From Pleurocapsa sp. PCC 7327 (GTDB taxonomy: Bacteria > Cyanobacteriota > Cyanobacteriia > Cyanobacteriales > Microcystaceae): DNA of 64,000 nt. The stretch's first letter is position 1; every line of letters begins with the position of its first letter. The notes under the pieces are model-generated. The model was not told the DNA's origin, did not search any database, and saw only the letters and a list, made by a program, of their open reading frames with translations. The position numbers were made by a program, and so were the translations under genes. Positions 53,654 to 62,275 of the stretch are shown here, piece after piece. The stretch is taken from contig NC_019689.1 in assembly GCF_000317025.1 (NCBI RefSeq), forward strand, positions 3,860,024 to 3,924,023, read 5' to 3'.

Positions 53654-53840
53654 TCGTCTCGTAGCCACTAAATTATTTACCTCCTTTTTTGATTTTTTAT
53701 CTGAGATTACATTCGTCATACATCTGAGATCAATTTTTGCGTAGCAAAAACAAATATCAGATGCAATCCTCATCTCCCGCTATTCATCCCCGTCTTACTT
53801 CGTTGAAGGTGGGGACTTTCGCGTTCCGTTAAGTTAGCGT
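52600..53840 (-). mobile_element. IS605/IS1341-type TnpB element inserted in the hlyD remnant
   Basis: The element carries the tnpB relic and terminal hairpins. The right end (tnpB 3' side) has CTCACCCC/GGGGTGAG (52611-52618 and 52630-52637). A matching hairpin TCCCC/GGGGA lies upstream of tnpB (53787-53815). Both loops contain TACTTCGTTGA. The right-end boundary abuts recognisable hlyD coding sequence at about 52595. The left boundary is set only by the hairpin and is approximate. Confidence 0.7.
52611..52637 (-). ncRNA. Right-end hairpin / probable omega-RNA scaffold 3' part of the TnpB element
   Basis: The 8-bp perfect stem with an 11-nt loop is located where TnpB systems place the omega-RNA scaffold, at the tnpB 3' end overlapping the element end. 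The transcript would run off the element into hlyD sequence (minus strand toward 52590), and these first 16-20 nt would be the guide. Activity is not expected because the nuclease gene is broken. Confidence 0.5.
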
Positions 53841-54407
53841 TAATAAGAAAAAGAACCACAGCGTTTATAACACTTGTATGAATAATTGAGAACAATGCTG
53901 TAGTTATTTCAGCCATTATGAAATTTTTTGTCTGCGGGATCTGTCCATCGAGTTGGGAGCGATTGAAAGTACCTATTGCTAAATCCCCAACAGGGATTTA
54001 AAATTCTTTTAATTACTTAACATCTAGTAATCTTTAGATCCTATCGAGCTAATTCTATGTTAGCTTCATCGTTTATTGAGATAAATGATCGGTGAAAGAT
54101 TTTGGGGGCAAGATAAGTTTTGCTTGAGAACAGGTTAGTTTTAATGAAAAAGCTTTAATGCTCGGATAAACTTTTGGCGATCGCGCCTAAGTCAATCTAG
54201 CATTAGATTTAACTCAAGCAGTATTCCCTAATCGTATTTCTAACAGTTTTTTAAAACTGCTTTAACATAACAAAATACACCCTACTTTTCCGACTTTTCC
54301 AGACCTTACTTCCGAACTTATCCGACTGACAGAAGCTGGATTTGTTGCAATTATTTAGTTACATAATCGCGGGGTGATTTTATTGTGACTCAATCCCATC
54401 AAGAAAT

Positions 54408-54570
54408 TTATTTCTTGGAACCTAAATATTAAGTAACATTAGCCGCCAGGAAATGAATTTCCCGGCTCATAGCTCAAGTCCATTAAAATGGACTAAAACA
54501 CTTATGCAGTCGTCTTTAGACGACTTTAAATATGAGGCAGCGATATTCTATCGCTGACGGACTTTAGCCT
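54408..54570. repeat. Array of four successive short hairpins
   Basis: Hairpin 1: GGAAAT/ATTTCC (54449-54462) flanked by GCC/GGC. Hairpin 2: AGTCCATT/AATGGACT (54477-54494). Hairpin 3: AGTCGTCT/AGACGACT (54508-54525). Hairpin 4: CAGCGATA/TATCGCTG (54538-54556) inside a GAGGC..GCCTC clamp. Hairpins 1 and 2 share layout with the insert in hypF at 38940-38990. Confidence 0.75.
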
Positions 54571-54571
54571 C

Positions 54572-54765
54572 TTACAGGTTGTTCCAAAAGTAGAAAATAT
54601 GCAAGGTATTCCGCAGTGAGACGGCGGAGCCTGAAAAGCACTTCGTCATGTTGAGCGTAGCGATAGCGAAGCGAAACATCTGAGTATACCAACTCTAAAC
54701 AGGGATTCTTCGTTGCGTTTTACTGGACTGGGAATGACAAAATAAACTTTTCAAATATCTTCTTA
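54572..54765. repeat. Dispersed repeat, family 2 (copy 2, expanded)
   Basis: It starts TTACAGGTTGTTCCAAAAGT, contains CATGTTGAGCGTAGCGATAG and ends AACTTTTCAAATATCTTCTTA, the same landmarks as 16346-16463. It is about 75 bp longer because of extra segments such as GGTATTCCGCAGTGAGACGG. Confidence 0.8.
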
Positions 54766-54953
54766 GACAGAGAATCAATTTTTTAGCGACTTTCAATTGC
54801 ATTATTTGGTTTTGTAACCATTTTTTAAAATCTGTTCGTATCTTTGTAGCGAATGAGTCAATTTTAGAGGTTTATATCTCTATCAAATGACTGATTTTAC
54901 CATATAGCAGTTAATGCTAAAAGTCAATTTACACTTTAAGAAACGATTATATT

Positions 54954-56202
54954 ATGACGATCGAGTTAAGAAGAATTGATGTCAATCTTGCAGAAAAACA
55001 TGAGGAAGCTTTCGACTTGGCTGAGAAAGTTATCTCAGCTAAAAGAGGCAAGCCGCTCAACCGTCTGCAAAGAGCTATCTTAAAAGGAGTTTGGCAAGAC
55101 CAGACCTATGAAGATATTGCCGAGATGACCCACTGTTCTGAAGGGCACATCAAGGACGTGGCAGCCGATTTATGGAAGCAACTGTCAGACGGATTAGGCG
55201 AGAGAGTCGGCAAGAAAAGCTTGAAGGCGATTCTAGAGCGACATATACAAGAATCAGAAATCTTGCAGCTCGAAGGGAGTCTAGGGGATGAGAGGTTTAT
55301 GTCTCGAAAACGCCGAGATTGCGACTTAGCTCCCGATGTATCGAGATTTTTAGGGCGCACAGAAGAACTGACGACTCTAGAGCAATGGATTGTGGACGAG
55401 CAATGCCGACTGGTGCTGCTGTTGGGCATGGGTGGGATTGGTAAAACCGCTCTGGCGGCCAAGCTAATCGAGCAAGTTCATGACGAATTTGAGTTGGTTA
55501 TTTGGCGCAATCTGCGCAACGCTCCTGCTGTAGAAGAGGTACTCTCAGATCTGATTCGATTTTTAGGCAGAAGGGAGCGCAGCGATTTACCAAGTTCTCT
55601 TGACGGCAGTATTATGTTCTTAATCGAGTGTTTGCGAGCTTCTCGCTGTCTGGTAGTTCTCGATAGTGTGGAAGCGATTTTGCAAAGTGGCGATCGCGCG
55701 GGTCGCTCTCGAGAAGGATATCAAGGATATGGACAACTGTTCAAATGTGTCGGCAAAACCGTCCATCAGAGCTGCTTGCTGCTGGAGAACCCTGATTGAA
55801 TACTACGGGGGCAATCCCCTTGCTCTCAAGTTAGTGGCGGCGGAAATTCAAGAGTTATTTGATGTAAATATCGCCAGCTTTTTAGAATTTCTAGAATAAA
55901 GGAGATTAGTCATTGACGAACTATATGACCTGTTAGACCAACGATTTAATCGGCTATCAGATTTAGAAAAAGAGGTAATGTATTTGCTGGCGATGAAGCG
56001 TCAACCCGTTGACATAGCAGAACTGCAATTAACTTTTTTGTTACCGGACTCGCGACCAAAATTGCCAGAAGTTTTGAGATCTTTGAGGCAGAGATCGCTG
56101 ATTGAGAAGACAGCAGTCGGTTTTCTGCTAATACCAATGATTAGAGAGTATGTGACCAACCGACTTAATCTCAGATTTCAGCACTCAAACGGGAAAACAT
56201 AA
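54954..56202 (+). pseudogene. Broken STAND NTPase (vWA-MoxR-associated-type N-terminus plus NB-ARC)
   Basis: The first 281 codons encode an N-terminal helix-turn-helix-like domain (LNRLQRAILKGVWQDQTYEDIAEMTHCSEGHIKDVAADLWKQLSDG). An NB-ARC ATPase follows with Walker A LGMGGIGKTALAAKL (about residue 162) and Walker B CLVVLDSVE. Near 55790 a deletion shifts the frame: sequence resumes at LIEYYGGNPLALKLVAAEI (GLPL-like motif) in another frame, then FLE, TAA (55897-55899), then RRLVIDELYDLLDQRFNRLSDLEKEVMYLLAM. No WD40 or TPR sensor repeats follow. Intact relatives are large signalling or defence ATPases. Confidence 0.88.
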
Positions 56203-56688
56203 GAGTGCGTGTTATGGCAACTATTTTTCAGGTTAATATTGCGCTTTTTCGCATTAGTTTGCAAAGAATGAACAACTGTAACGTTTATTAGCTAACAGTT
56301 CCTATCTAAAGAAGCCCATGATAATTTATAAATAAGGCACGAGGAAGTAAATCGAAACAAGCTTCCCAGGAAAGTAAAGATTAGAGCCAGTGCCTCCCGT
56401 TCTAATCAACCCAACATCTTTCTATTGCTATTAAGACACGGACTTGTAAAGGTGGTTTCGATCCGATAAATTTCAGAGGCTCTGCCCCAACTAAACAAAA
56501 AAGGACAATCCACAATCAACGCCTGAGTCGGCAAATAGAGGTCTAACAAGTGTAGAAAGAGTTGTATGGGAGTTGTGTCCACCTTAGCTAGTAACTAATT
56601 GATTAACTACTTAACATCTAGGAGTCCATATCGTTTGTACAGTTTATAACCCGCCCTTGAAGGCGGGTAAATTATTTTAAGGACTTTT
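56203..56688. other. Gene-free spacer ending in a strong hairpin
   Basis: There is no supported gene. ACCCGCC (56649-56655) pairs perfectly with GGCGGGT (56662-56668), loop CTTGAA, followed by AAATTATTTT. It sits 20 bp beyond the stop of the minus-strand YqiA-like gene. It may be a two-way terminator or another solo element end. The rest is non-repetitive. Confidence 0.55.
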
Positions 56689-57366
56689 TTATTGGAGTTG
56701 GCAGAATTTCTGAATGGCTTGCCAAATTTCCGGCAAGACGTCGGTTAAGGCATGATCGCTCTTTAGTTCGACTAATTCTACCCAAGGACGCTGACTGGCA
56801 TAGTCACGACTGGATTGAATGGGAATGACTTCATCGTTGCGTCCGTGCAAAATTAAAGTAGGAACGGGTCTTTGTAACCGGCGTTCGGAATATTGACTGG
56901 CATCGATAAGGAATTGATAATGAAGTGGGAGCGATCGCTGCTCGCCATAATGATAAACCGATAAGTAGCCAGACTCTTGCCATTGACGGATTTGAGCTTC
57001 TTCCAACTGGGACAGCCACCGTTCGATGAAGCCAAAGGCAGGTGCTAGAAGAACTAGACACCGAACCTGAGAATAGTTTTCGGCAAGATGAGAAGCCGTC
57101 AATCCCCCAAAACTAGAGCCAATTAAAGTGACGGGGGTTTCGGTTTTTTCGGAATCGGGGAATTCTGACGCTACTTGCTCCAGTTGTCGAGTCAGGGTGA
57201 GATGGGAAAAATCCCCTTGATTGAGGTCGGGAATTTTCAGGGAAATCTGATGCTCCCAGAAGCGATCGCGCAGATATTGAGCTTTAGTAGAGTAAGGGCT
57301 AGAAGCAAAGCCGTGCAGATAGATATAACTCGATACGCTCACGAGCAGTCTCGATCGTCTATGCAA
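56689..57366 (-). CDS. YqiA/YcfP-type alpha/beta hydrolase
   Basis: The 225-residue protein opens YIYLHGFASSPYSTKAQYLRDRF and has the nucleophile elbow GSSFGG (about residue 86). A late RNDEVIPIQ carries the Asp and KSDHALT the His. Together these are a complete Ser-Asp-His triad. The first ten residues (MHRRSRLLVS) are atypical and the start may be internal. These are esterases of unclear substrate. It shares strand and close spacing with the DUF2973/DUF2605 genes. Confidence 0.88.
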   Translation of the reverse strand: MHRRSRLLVSVSSYIYLHGFASSPYSTKAQYLRDRFWEHQISLKIPDLNQGDFSHLTLTRQLEQVASEFPDSEKTETPVTLIGSSFGGLTASHLAENYSQVRCLVLLAPAFGFIERWLSQLEEAQIRQWQESGYLSVYHYGEQRSLPLHYQFLIDASQYSERRLQRPVPTLILHGRNDEVIPIQSSRDYASQRPWVELVELKSDHALTDVLPEIWQAIQKFCQLQ

Positions 57367-57401
57367 AAATCTGCAACTACGTCATTCTGCATTAGAATTC
57401 C

Positions 57402-57725
57402 TTAAGCGTCTTCTTCCGTTTCTTGGGTTTGACCCGGAGAAGCCTTATAGAGAGCATCGAGTTGTTGGCGCGCATCTTCAACCGTAACAGATCGCATCAC
57501 CAAAAGGGGTTCGTCAATTGGCTGACCGCTCTCGTCTAGTAACTCTGGATGAACGGTTGTACCAGTCCGATTCCAATTAACTTCTTTTGTGCCAGAAGAA
57601 GATTTACCTGCCGCCGAATAGCGACGTTGCGAATCCATGCTCACAGTAACCAAACTGCGAATGAGATTGCTAATAGCAAGAAAAGCAATAACTGTAAAAG
57701 CAAGTATGTACATTAAATGTAACAT
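57402..57725 (-). CDS. DUF2973-type membrane-anchored protein
   Basis: The 107-residue product has an N-terminal helix MLHLMYILAFTVIAFLAISNLIRSL, which matches my recollection of DUF2973. A short basic linker and an acidic C-terminus follow. GGAGGACACTC precedes the start. In cyanobacteria it is usually found beside a DUF2605 gene, as here. The function is unknown. Confidence 0.82.
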   Translation of the reverse strand: MLHLMYILAFTVIAFLAISNLIRSLVTVSMDSQRRYSAAGKSSSGTKEVNWNRTGTTVHPELLDESGQPIDEPLLVMRSVTVEDARQQLDALYKASPGQTQETEEDA

Positions 57726-57842
57726 CTGAGTGTCCTCCTGGGAGAAATCAGTCCAAGCAGTTTTTATAAGGGGTTGGAAAAAGCAATCTTAACTGAGAGT
57801 TATTTAACTAGCTTATCAAGGATATAGCTAGGTTTTTCATCT

Positions 57843-58202
57843 CTAGGGAGCGAAGTTTGGATCGCTCGAATCGGAGTCTTGCGAGAGCTTGCCTTTAAGA
57901 GAACGCCATCGCATGGCGACTTGCCAACACTGGGCAACTAATTGATGCCAGGGCACTAGCGTAGCCGTGTCTATGCCGGCTTGTTCTCCAGTCGCTTTAA
58001 ATAGCATCTTAGCCGCATTTACTTCCTGTTGAGCCGTCTTAACTCTTTTTAGCAAATGTGCTTGTTCTTCTGGTGAAAGAAAAGAAATTTGTTCGGATTC
58101 TAATAATGTGTGGGCGCGGGAAAACCAATACTGAAAATCTTCCAGTAGAGGTTCGAGAATGGTTTTGAGTAATTCATGCTCGGTTGGGTGTGAGTTTGAC
58201 AT
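57843..58202 (-). CDS. DUF2605-type protein
   Basis: The 119-residue helical, soluble protein has LLKTILEPLLEDFQYWFSRAHTLLESEQISFLSPEEQAHLLKRV, which I recognise as DUF2605. AAKMLFKATGEQAGIDTATLVPWHQLVAQCW completes the family pattern. It is encoded just upstream of DUF2973 on the same strand, a conserved cyanobacterial pairing of unknown role. Confidence 0.82.
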   Translation of the reverse strand: MSNSHPTEHELLKTILEPLLEDFQYWFSRAHTLLESEQISFLSPEEQAHLLKRVKTAQQEVNAAKMLFKATGEQAGIDTATLVPWHQLVAQCWQVAMRWRSLKGKLSQDSDSSDPNFAP

Positions 58203-58277
58203 TATCCTATAGTGACTTACTATCCTAAGAAATATCTTAACGCTCTTTACATTTCTTAACTTTAGGGCTAAAAATTG

Positions 58278-58958
58278 CTAAGATTTGTCCCGATCGACAA
58301 AATCCTCAGGAAATCGCCCTGAATGCTTTATTGATTGTATGTTGCGAGATTTGCGCTCGATTAAAGTTTCCCCAGTGCCTCCCGTTGCCAGCCACAGCAG
58401 CGCTCTGGCACCATCTCGCAGAGTTTTTTCAATCGGTTCTGACGGCGCATCAGAAGGAACCGAGACGGGTTTAATAACGATTCCGCGACTCCCGAAGACG
58501 ATCTCACCGATAATGAGAGCGCGACGCATGTGGTTTTCAGAGGTAATAAGATAAACGCTGTCGATGCCATGTGATTTTAGGTCATCAACTAGCGTGGTGA
58601 AGTTAGTTACCGTATCGACGGCATGATAATCTAAATGCAGGCGATCGCGATCGATTCCTGCTTCCGCAAAAATCTTTTCTACATATTTTTGCGGACTGCC
58701 AGAGGATACCCAAATCAATATATTGGGGTCTTGAGCGGCTAATTTAGCGGCAAAACGTTCTCTGTCTTCGTGTCCTCCGAGAACGATCGCTGCCTCTGGT
58801 TTAACCAGGTAACTTTGCCCTTGCTTGTAGCCCAACCAAAGTGAAGCTCCTATAATTGGTAAGAGCAAAAGAGAAAATCTTTTTTTTGTCTTGCGAGGTT
58901 GACTGACAGACACTTCTCGTCTGATAGAAGAAATTTTTCCAGGCATCGACACACTCAC
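58278..58958 (-). CDS. YdcF/ElyC (DUF218) family protein
   Basis: The 226-residue protein has a membrane helix (FSLLLLPIIGASLWLGYKQG) and then a DUF218 Rossmann-like domain. AAIVLGGHEDRERFAAKLA and WVSSGSPQKYVEKIFAEAGI are typical, as are DYHAVDTVTNFTTLVDDL and VYLITSENHMRRALIIGEI. Some members act in envelope biogenesis. The start may be the second Met (PGKISS). Confidence 0.9.
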   Translation of the reverse strand: MSVSMPGKISSIRREVSVSQPRKTKKRFSLLLLPIIGASLWLGYKQGQSYLVKPEAAIVLGGHEDRERFAAKLAAQDPNILIWVSSGSPQKYVEKIFAEAGIDRDRLHLDYHAVDTVTNFTTLVDDLKSHGIDSVYLITSENHMRRALIIGEIVFGSRGIVIKPVSVPSDAPSEPIEKTLRDGARALLWLATGGTGETLIERKSRNIQSIKHSGRFPEDFVDRDKS

Positions 58959-59169
58959 ATCACACAGGCAACGAGCTGTTTTCTTAGAGCACTTATCTCT
59001 TTTAACGACGACGCGACGGGGACAGTTATGCTCCCGTTTTTTCGAGGGAATTCACCTGGCGCTTTTTGTCTGAAAATCGCGATCGCGCTAGATTAGACCT
59101 TCTTGCTGAAATTTACCGGAAAAAGATAAAAATTTTGATAATAACTGATAAAATCATGCCGTTGAGAAA

Positions 59170-59501
59170 CGGGACTGGCCGGAATCGAACCGGCGACCTA
59201 GCGCTTCAGATTAGTGTGAGTTTCCTCACTCTCTGGACTATTCCTTCACCGTAGGCATCTTGCCTGTAGGTGGTGGCCGTTATGTTGTAGGAAGTTTACT
59301 TATAAGTTTGTTTTTCCCCATCGTTTCCTACAACCAGTCTCTGCACCTTCTCTACTGGGGAAGTAGAGCTTGGCTCAAGATTACCTTATCCGTTACCAGA
59401 CTTAGGCTCCCTTGAATTTGACCACATTCACCCATAAAGTTTCCTTTATGGTGCCCGATGATTCAGGAGGCGCTTGCTCTATCCTGCTGAGCTACAGCCC
59501 C
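59170..59501 (-). tRNA. trnR-CCU: tRNA-Arg (anticodon CCU) interrupted by a group I intron
   Basis: The 5' exon is 59465-59501 and the 3' exon 59170-59206, each 37 nt, giving a 74-nt tRNA. The acceptor is GGGGCTG with CAGTCCC (one G-U pair) and discriminator G. The D arm is GTAGCTCAGCAGGATAGAGC. Anticodon stem AGCGC/GCGCT holds loop CTCCTAA once the intron is removed, and the T arm is CCGGTTCGATTCCGG. The intron follows U36, directly after the anticodon. No CCA is encoded. Confidence 0.93.
59207..59464 (-). ncRNA. Group I intron (258 nt) in tRNA-Arg(CCU)
   Basis: The intron starts with G after an exon U and ends with G, the group I rule. Core elements are readable on the minus strand. P is TCAAGGGAGCC (59405-59415), Q is AATCTTGAGCC (59372-59382), R is GTGCAGAGACTGG (59334-59346) and S is AATAGTCC (59235-59242). 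The compact size and lack of an ORF resemble tRNA introns of subgroup IC3. It is likely self-splicing, but that is inference. Confidence 0.93.
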
Positions 59502-59572
59502 ATATTTAGTTTTCTTTCCGATCTTAAGCTATTTTTCCCTAAAATTGTGCGATCGCTCCAACAATCTCAGAT

Positions 59573-59695
59573 CCCACCCCTCTCCCAGAGCGGGAGAGGG
59601 GCTTTCCACTTAAGACTTTGGACTGAAGTCCCTTCGCCCCTTGTGGGAGAAGGGATTTAGGGATGAGGGGACAAAGATTTGTCAGTCAACCAGGA
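59573..59695. repeat. Dispersed hairpin repeat (copy C)
   Basis: CACCCCTCTCCCAGAGCGGG, the ACTTAAGACTTTGGACTGAA hairpin, CCCTTCGCCCCTTGTGGGAG and GGGATGAGGGGACAAAGATT, then TTGTCAGTCAACC. It is in the same orientation as copy A. It shares the GACAAAGATTTGTCA end with copy B but lacks the GTGACAAAACTCAAATCG end. Confidence 0.85.
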
Positions 59696-59788
59696 TCCCA
59701 CCCTATAGATTATAGATATTTACAACCATCTTTGGCTCCAAACTGAGTATTATCAGTAACTGAATACCTGTTTGCGAGATTGCCAAAG

Positions 59789-60808
59789 ATGCCCTTACCA
59801 ACGACGAGCCGACTTCAGTTTACGCCCGATTTAAACATCTGTCGCGTCTTAAATGGAATGTGGCAAGTCTCTGGCGCCCACGGACGCATCAACCCCAACC
59901 AAGCCATCCAGGAGATGTTTCAATACATGGATGCAGGCTTTACAACCTGGGATCTTGCCGACCATTACGGTCCTGCGGAAGACTTTATTGGCGCATTTCG
60001 CCGTCAATTAGCAGCCAGTCGAGGTCAAGAAGCATTAGCTAATTTGCAAGCATTTACGAAATGGGTTCCGCGACCTGCCAAAATGACGAGGCAATTGGTG
60101 GAAAAAAATATCGATATTTCTTTGCAAAGAATGGGGGTTGAAGCCCTCGATTTAATGCAGTTTCATTGGTGGGATTATCGGGATACCAATTATCTCGATG
60201 CCCTTCACTACATGGCAGAACTTCAGAAAGAGGGAAAAATCAAACATTTAGCTTTAACAAACTTTGATACGGAACGCTTAAAAATTATTGTGGATGCGGG
60301 CATTAAAATTGTCTCAAATCAAGTACAATTTTCTCTCGTCGATCGCCGTCCTTTAGTTAAAATGGTCGAGTTTTGTCAGCGAAATAATCTTCAACTCTTA
60401 GCTTATGGAACTTTGGCTGGCGGTTTGTTGAGCGAAAAATATCTGGGACAATCCGAACCGGAATTGATGAGTCTTACTACGGCTAGCTTGAGAAAATATA
60501 AAAATATGGTTGATGTTTGGGGAGGATGGCAGTTGTTACAAGAATTATTGACCGTTCTCAAGCAAATTGCCGACAAACATCGAGTGAGTATTGCTAATGT
60601 TGCCGCGCGCTATGTTTTAGAACAACCGACAGTAGCGGGGGCGATTGTCGGAGCAAGATTGAGCGTCTCGGAACATCTAGAGGATAATGCCAAGGTATTC
60701 AATTTCAGTTTAGATGAAGAAGATTATCGGCAATTAGAAACCGTTTTTAGCCAGTCGCGAGATTTATATCGATTAATCGGCGATTGCGGAGATGAATATC
60801 GGCGATAA
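59789..60808 (+). CDS. Aldo/keto reductase family oxidoreductase
   Basis: I use ATG 59789; TTG 59780 is in frame three codons earlier. The TIM-barrel protein has NGMWQVSG and TWDLADHYGPAEDFIGAF, which carries the catalytic Asp and Tyr (DxxxxYG). The catalytic His is probably in LMQFHWWDY. The NADPH-binding end is NVAARYVLEQPTVAGAIVGAR. The substrate is unknown. The downstream gene overlaps its 3' end by 17 bp if begun at 60792. Confidence 0.9.
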   Translation: MPLPTTSRLQFTPDLNICRVLNGMWQVSGAHGRINPNQAIQEMFQYMDAGFTTWDLADHYGPAEDFIGAFRRQLAASRGQEALANLQAFTKWVPRPAKMTRQLVEKNIDISLQRMGVEALDLMQFHWWDYRDTNYLDALHYMAELQKEGKIKHLALTNFDTERLKIIVDAGIKIVSNQVQFSLVDRRPLVKMVEFCQRNNLQLLAYGTLAGGLLSEKYLGQSEPELMSLTTASLRKYKNMVDVWGGWQLLQELLTVLKQIADKHRVSIANVAARYVLEQPTVAGAIVGARLSVSEHLEDNAKVFNFSLDEEDYRQLETVFSQSRDLYRLIGDCGDEYRR

Positions 60809-60842
60809 ATCGTTTATAATGATTTTGTTAATGAGATGGATA

Positions 60843-61268
60843 ATGATTAATTTTGGAAATAATCCGTCAATTGATGAAGCGAATCGATGGCGCTCTGCGT
60901 TGGATGAATTTGTCGCAGAAAATGAGCAAGCTTTGGCGGCTTTGGCTTGGGGATTATTGCAAGAGTGGGGAGATAGCCAAGATGCGCTGGGAATCGATCT
61001 CAAACCCACCCCTCATTTTGTCCGTTGTTCCAGGGCGGCGATCGAACGATTGAATCGCCAAGTCAATCGTAAAATTCAAGAAATTTTAGGTGTTTTGGAC
61101 GGCTACGATCCCGAAGCAGAAGTCGTAGCGATCGCGATTGGCGAAGGACAGTTAAAATTAATCTATTTTCAACCAGAACCGTCACCTCCGGTCTGTTTCG
61201 AGCAAATTGAAGGGGATTTAGATACTTTAATCCAGCAGCTTGAAGAGCGCATGCGAGATAAATTCTGA
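60843..61268 (+). CDS. Uncharacterised cyanobacterial protein, about 141 aa
   Basis: I prefer ATG 60843 (MINFGNNPSIDEANRWRSALDEF); in-frame starts at 60819, 60831 and 60792 exist, the last overlapping the reductase gene. The product is acidic and soluble, with a helical first half (ENEQALAALAWGLLQEWG). Its second half is mixed (VVAIAIGEGQLKLIYFQPEPSPPVCF). No known function. It is probably co-transcribed with the aldo/keto reductase. Confidence 0.7.
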   Translation: MINFGNNPSIDEANRWRSALDEFVAENEQALAALAWGLLQEWGDSQDALGIDLKPTPHFVRCSRAAIERLNRQVNRKIQEILGVLDGYDPEAEVVAIAIGEGQLKLIYFQPEPSPPVCFEQIEGDLDTLIQQLEERMRDKF

Positions 61269-61281
61269 GATTTTTTATTAA

Positions 61282-61809
61282 CTAAAACCAATTATTTTTG
61301 TTAAGGCGATCGCCATCGCCAAAACGATTGCGCCAATCGTCTCGACGCGCTTGCAGCATTTGCAGTAACTGAGTTCGTTGTTCGGGGGTCAAAACCTCTC
61401 GCATCTCCATCATGCTCTCAAAGCGCAAGTCCCCCAGTTTTTGCCGCAGTTGGACAACTTCTTGTCGTTTGGTACGGATGGCCTTTTCTAACTCAGTGCC
61501 TACCATCATGTTAAATAACTCCTCCTGGGCTGCCTGCGCATTGTCCTGGAGGGGTTCGATTTGCCCGCGATATTTTTGACGAATTGAAGCAATCTGCTGC
61601 TTTTGGTCGTTAGTGAGGTTCAATTGCTCTAACAATCTGCCTTTACTCTCGTCTTTGACTGGTACTTGCCTCGACATTTGCGCTATGGGTAGCTGCCAAG
61701 AACTGCTAGCAAGGGGTTTTGAATGTAGATTGGGATTGGCAATCGCAGCGAGGGCTGCCAATAAAAAAATCGCGATCGCAACAGTAATCGACTTTCGACG
61801 CAGTAACAT
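61282..61809 (-). CDS. Spy/CpxP-like periplasmic protein (LTxxQ repeats)
   Basis: The 175-residue product has a signal peptide (ITVAIAIFLLAALAAIANPN) and two LTxxQ-type motifs. These are LNLTNDQKQQIASIRQKYRGQI and EVLTPEQRTQLLQML, joined by a long helix. Spy/CpxP proteins are ATP-independent periplasmic chaperones or stress sensors. It is the last gene of a minus-strand sigma/anti-sigma operon, so it may be an output of that sigma factor. Confidence 0.85.
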   Translation of the reverse strand: MLLRRKSITVAIAIFLLAALAAIANPNLHSKPLASSSWQLPIAQMSRQVPVKDESKGRLLEQLNLTNDQKQQIASIRQKYRGQIEPLQDNAQAAQEELFNMMVGTELEKAIRTKRQEVVQLRQKLGDLRFESMMEMREVLTPEQRTQLLQMLQARRDDWRNRFGDGDRLNKNNWF

Positions 61810-61876
61810 CGTTCTTACCTCCTTTAGGTGATTAGGGATTGGTCATTGGTAAGTCTCACTGTCTTTTCCTCCTCTG

Positions 61877-62275
61877 TTAGGGATAAGAAACTGCATATCT
61901 CGCCTTCGGTTCGGTCATCAGAAGCCAGTCGGCTTCGCTAGTATGGGTTGTTGTCGGGGAAGTGACGGATGTCTCTTCTATCGCACCATTCCAGCTATCG
62001 ACCAAGAAAGCTTCTAGCTCTTGTTGATTAGTAGCCACCTGTGGGGAAGGATTGAGCCAACGATAACTCCCTACTGCTAAAAGAAGGCTTCCTGCCATGG
62101 CGCTGGAAACGAGCCAGAAAAATTGATGGGGGTGTCTGGGAGGTGGCGGGGGTTCTCTGGTGACGAGTTCCATCAACTGAGCTTCCATATCTGCCCTTGC
62201 TTGTGGAGGGACGGGACGATATTGCTTCAGAAAAGACACTAATTGTTCGTCATCGTCGGGAAATTGATTCATCAT
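61877..62275 (-). CDS. Probable anti-sigma factor (single membrane helix)
   Basis: The 132-residue product has a short acidic cytosolic N-terminus (NQFPDDDEQLVSFLKQYRPVPP) and one helix (FFWLVSSAMAGSLLLAVGSY, about residues 48-68). A small outer domain follows. The ATG overlaps the sigma factor stop (62272-62275, ATGA). Topology and position are typical of membrane anti-sigma factors; I see no zinc-binding HxxxCxxC motif. Confidence 0.75.
   Translation of the reverse strand: MMNQFPDDDEQLVSFLKQYRPVPPQARADMEAQLMELVTREPPPPPRHPHQFFWLVSSAMAGSLLLAVGSYRWLNPSPQVATNQQELEAFLVDSWNGAIEETSVTSPTTTHTSEADWLLMTEPKARYAVSYP

Larger units (their letters stand above)
53841..54953. other. 1.1-kb gene-free region built of hairpins and repeats
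   Basis: No supported gene. In order: a solitary AAATCCCC/GGGATTT hairpin near 53980-54002, AT-rich sequence, a four-hairpin array at 54441-54556, a family 2 repeat (54572-54765), and an AT-rich leader before the STAND relic. The region lies between two decayed genes and looks like a repeat landing zone. Confidence 0.75.

Noticed and set aside
53965-54005. Solitary CRISPR-like repeat (GATTGAAAGT..AAATCCCC..GGGATTTAAAA)
   Set aside because: It resembles cyanobacterial CRISPR repeats in its stem and ATTGAAAG string, but there is only one copy, no spacer periodicity and no cas genes in the window.
54954-55799. A complete short regulatory ATPase
   Set aside because: The end (LLLENPD) is created by a frameshift; NB-ARC sequence clearly resumes in another frame downstream.
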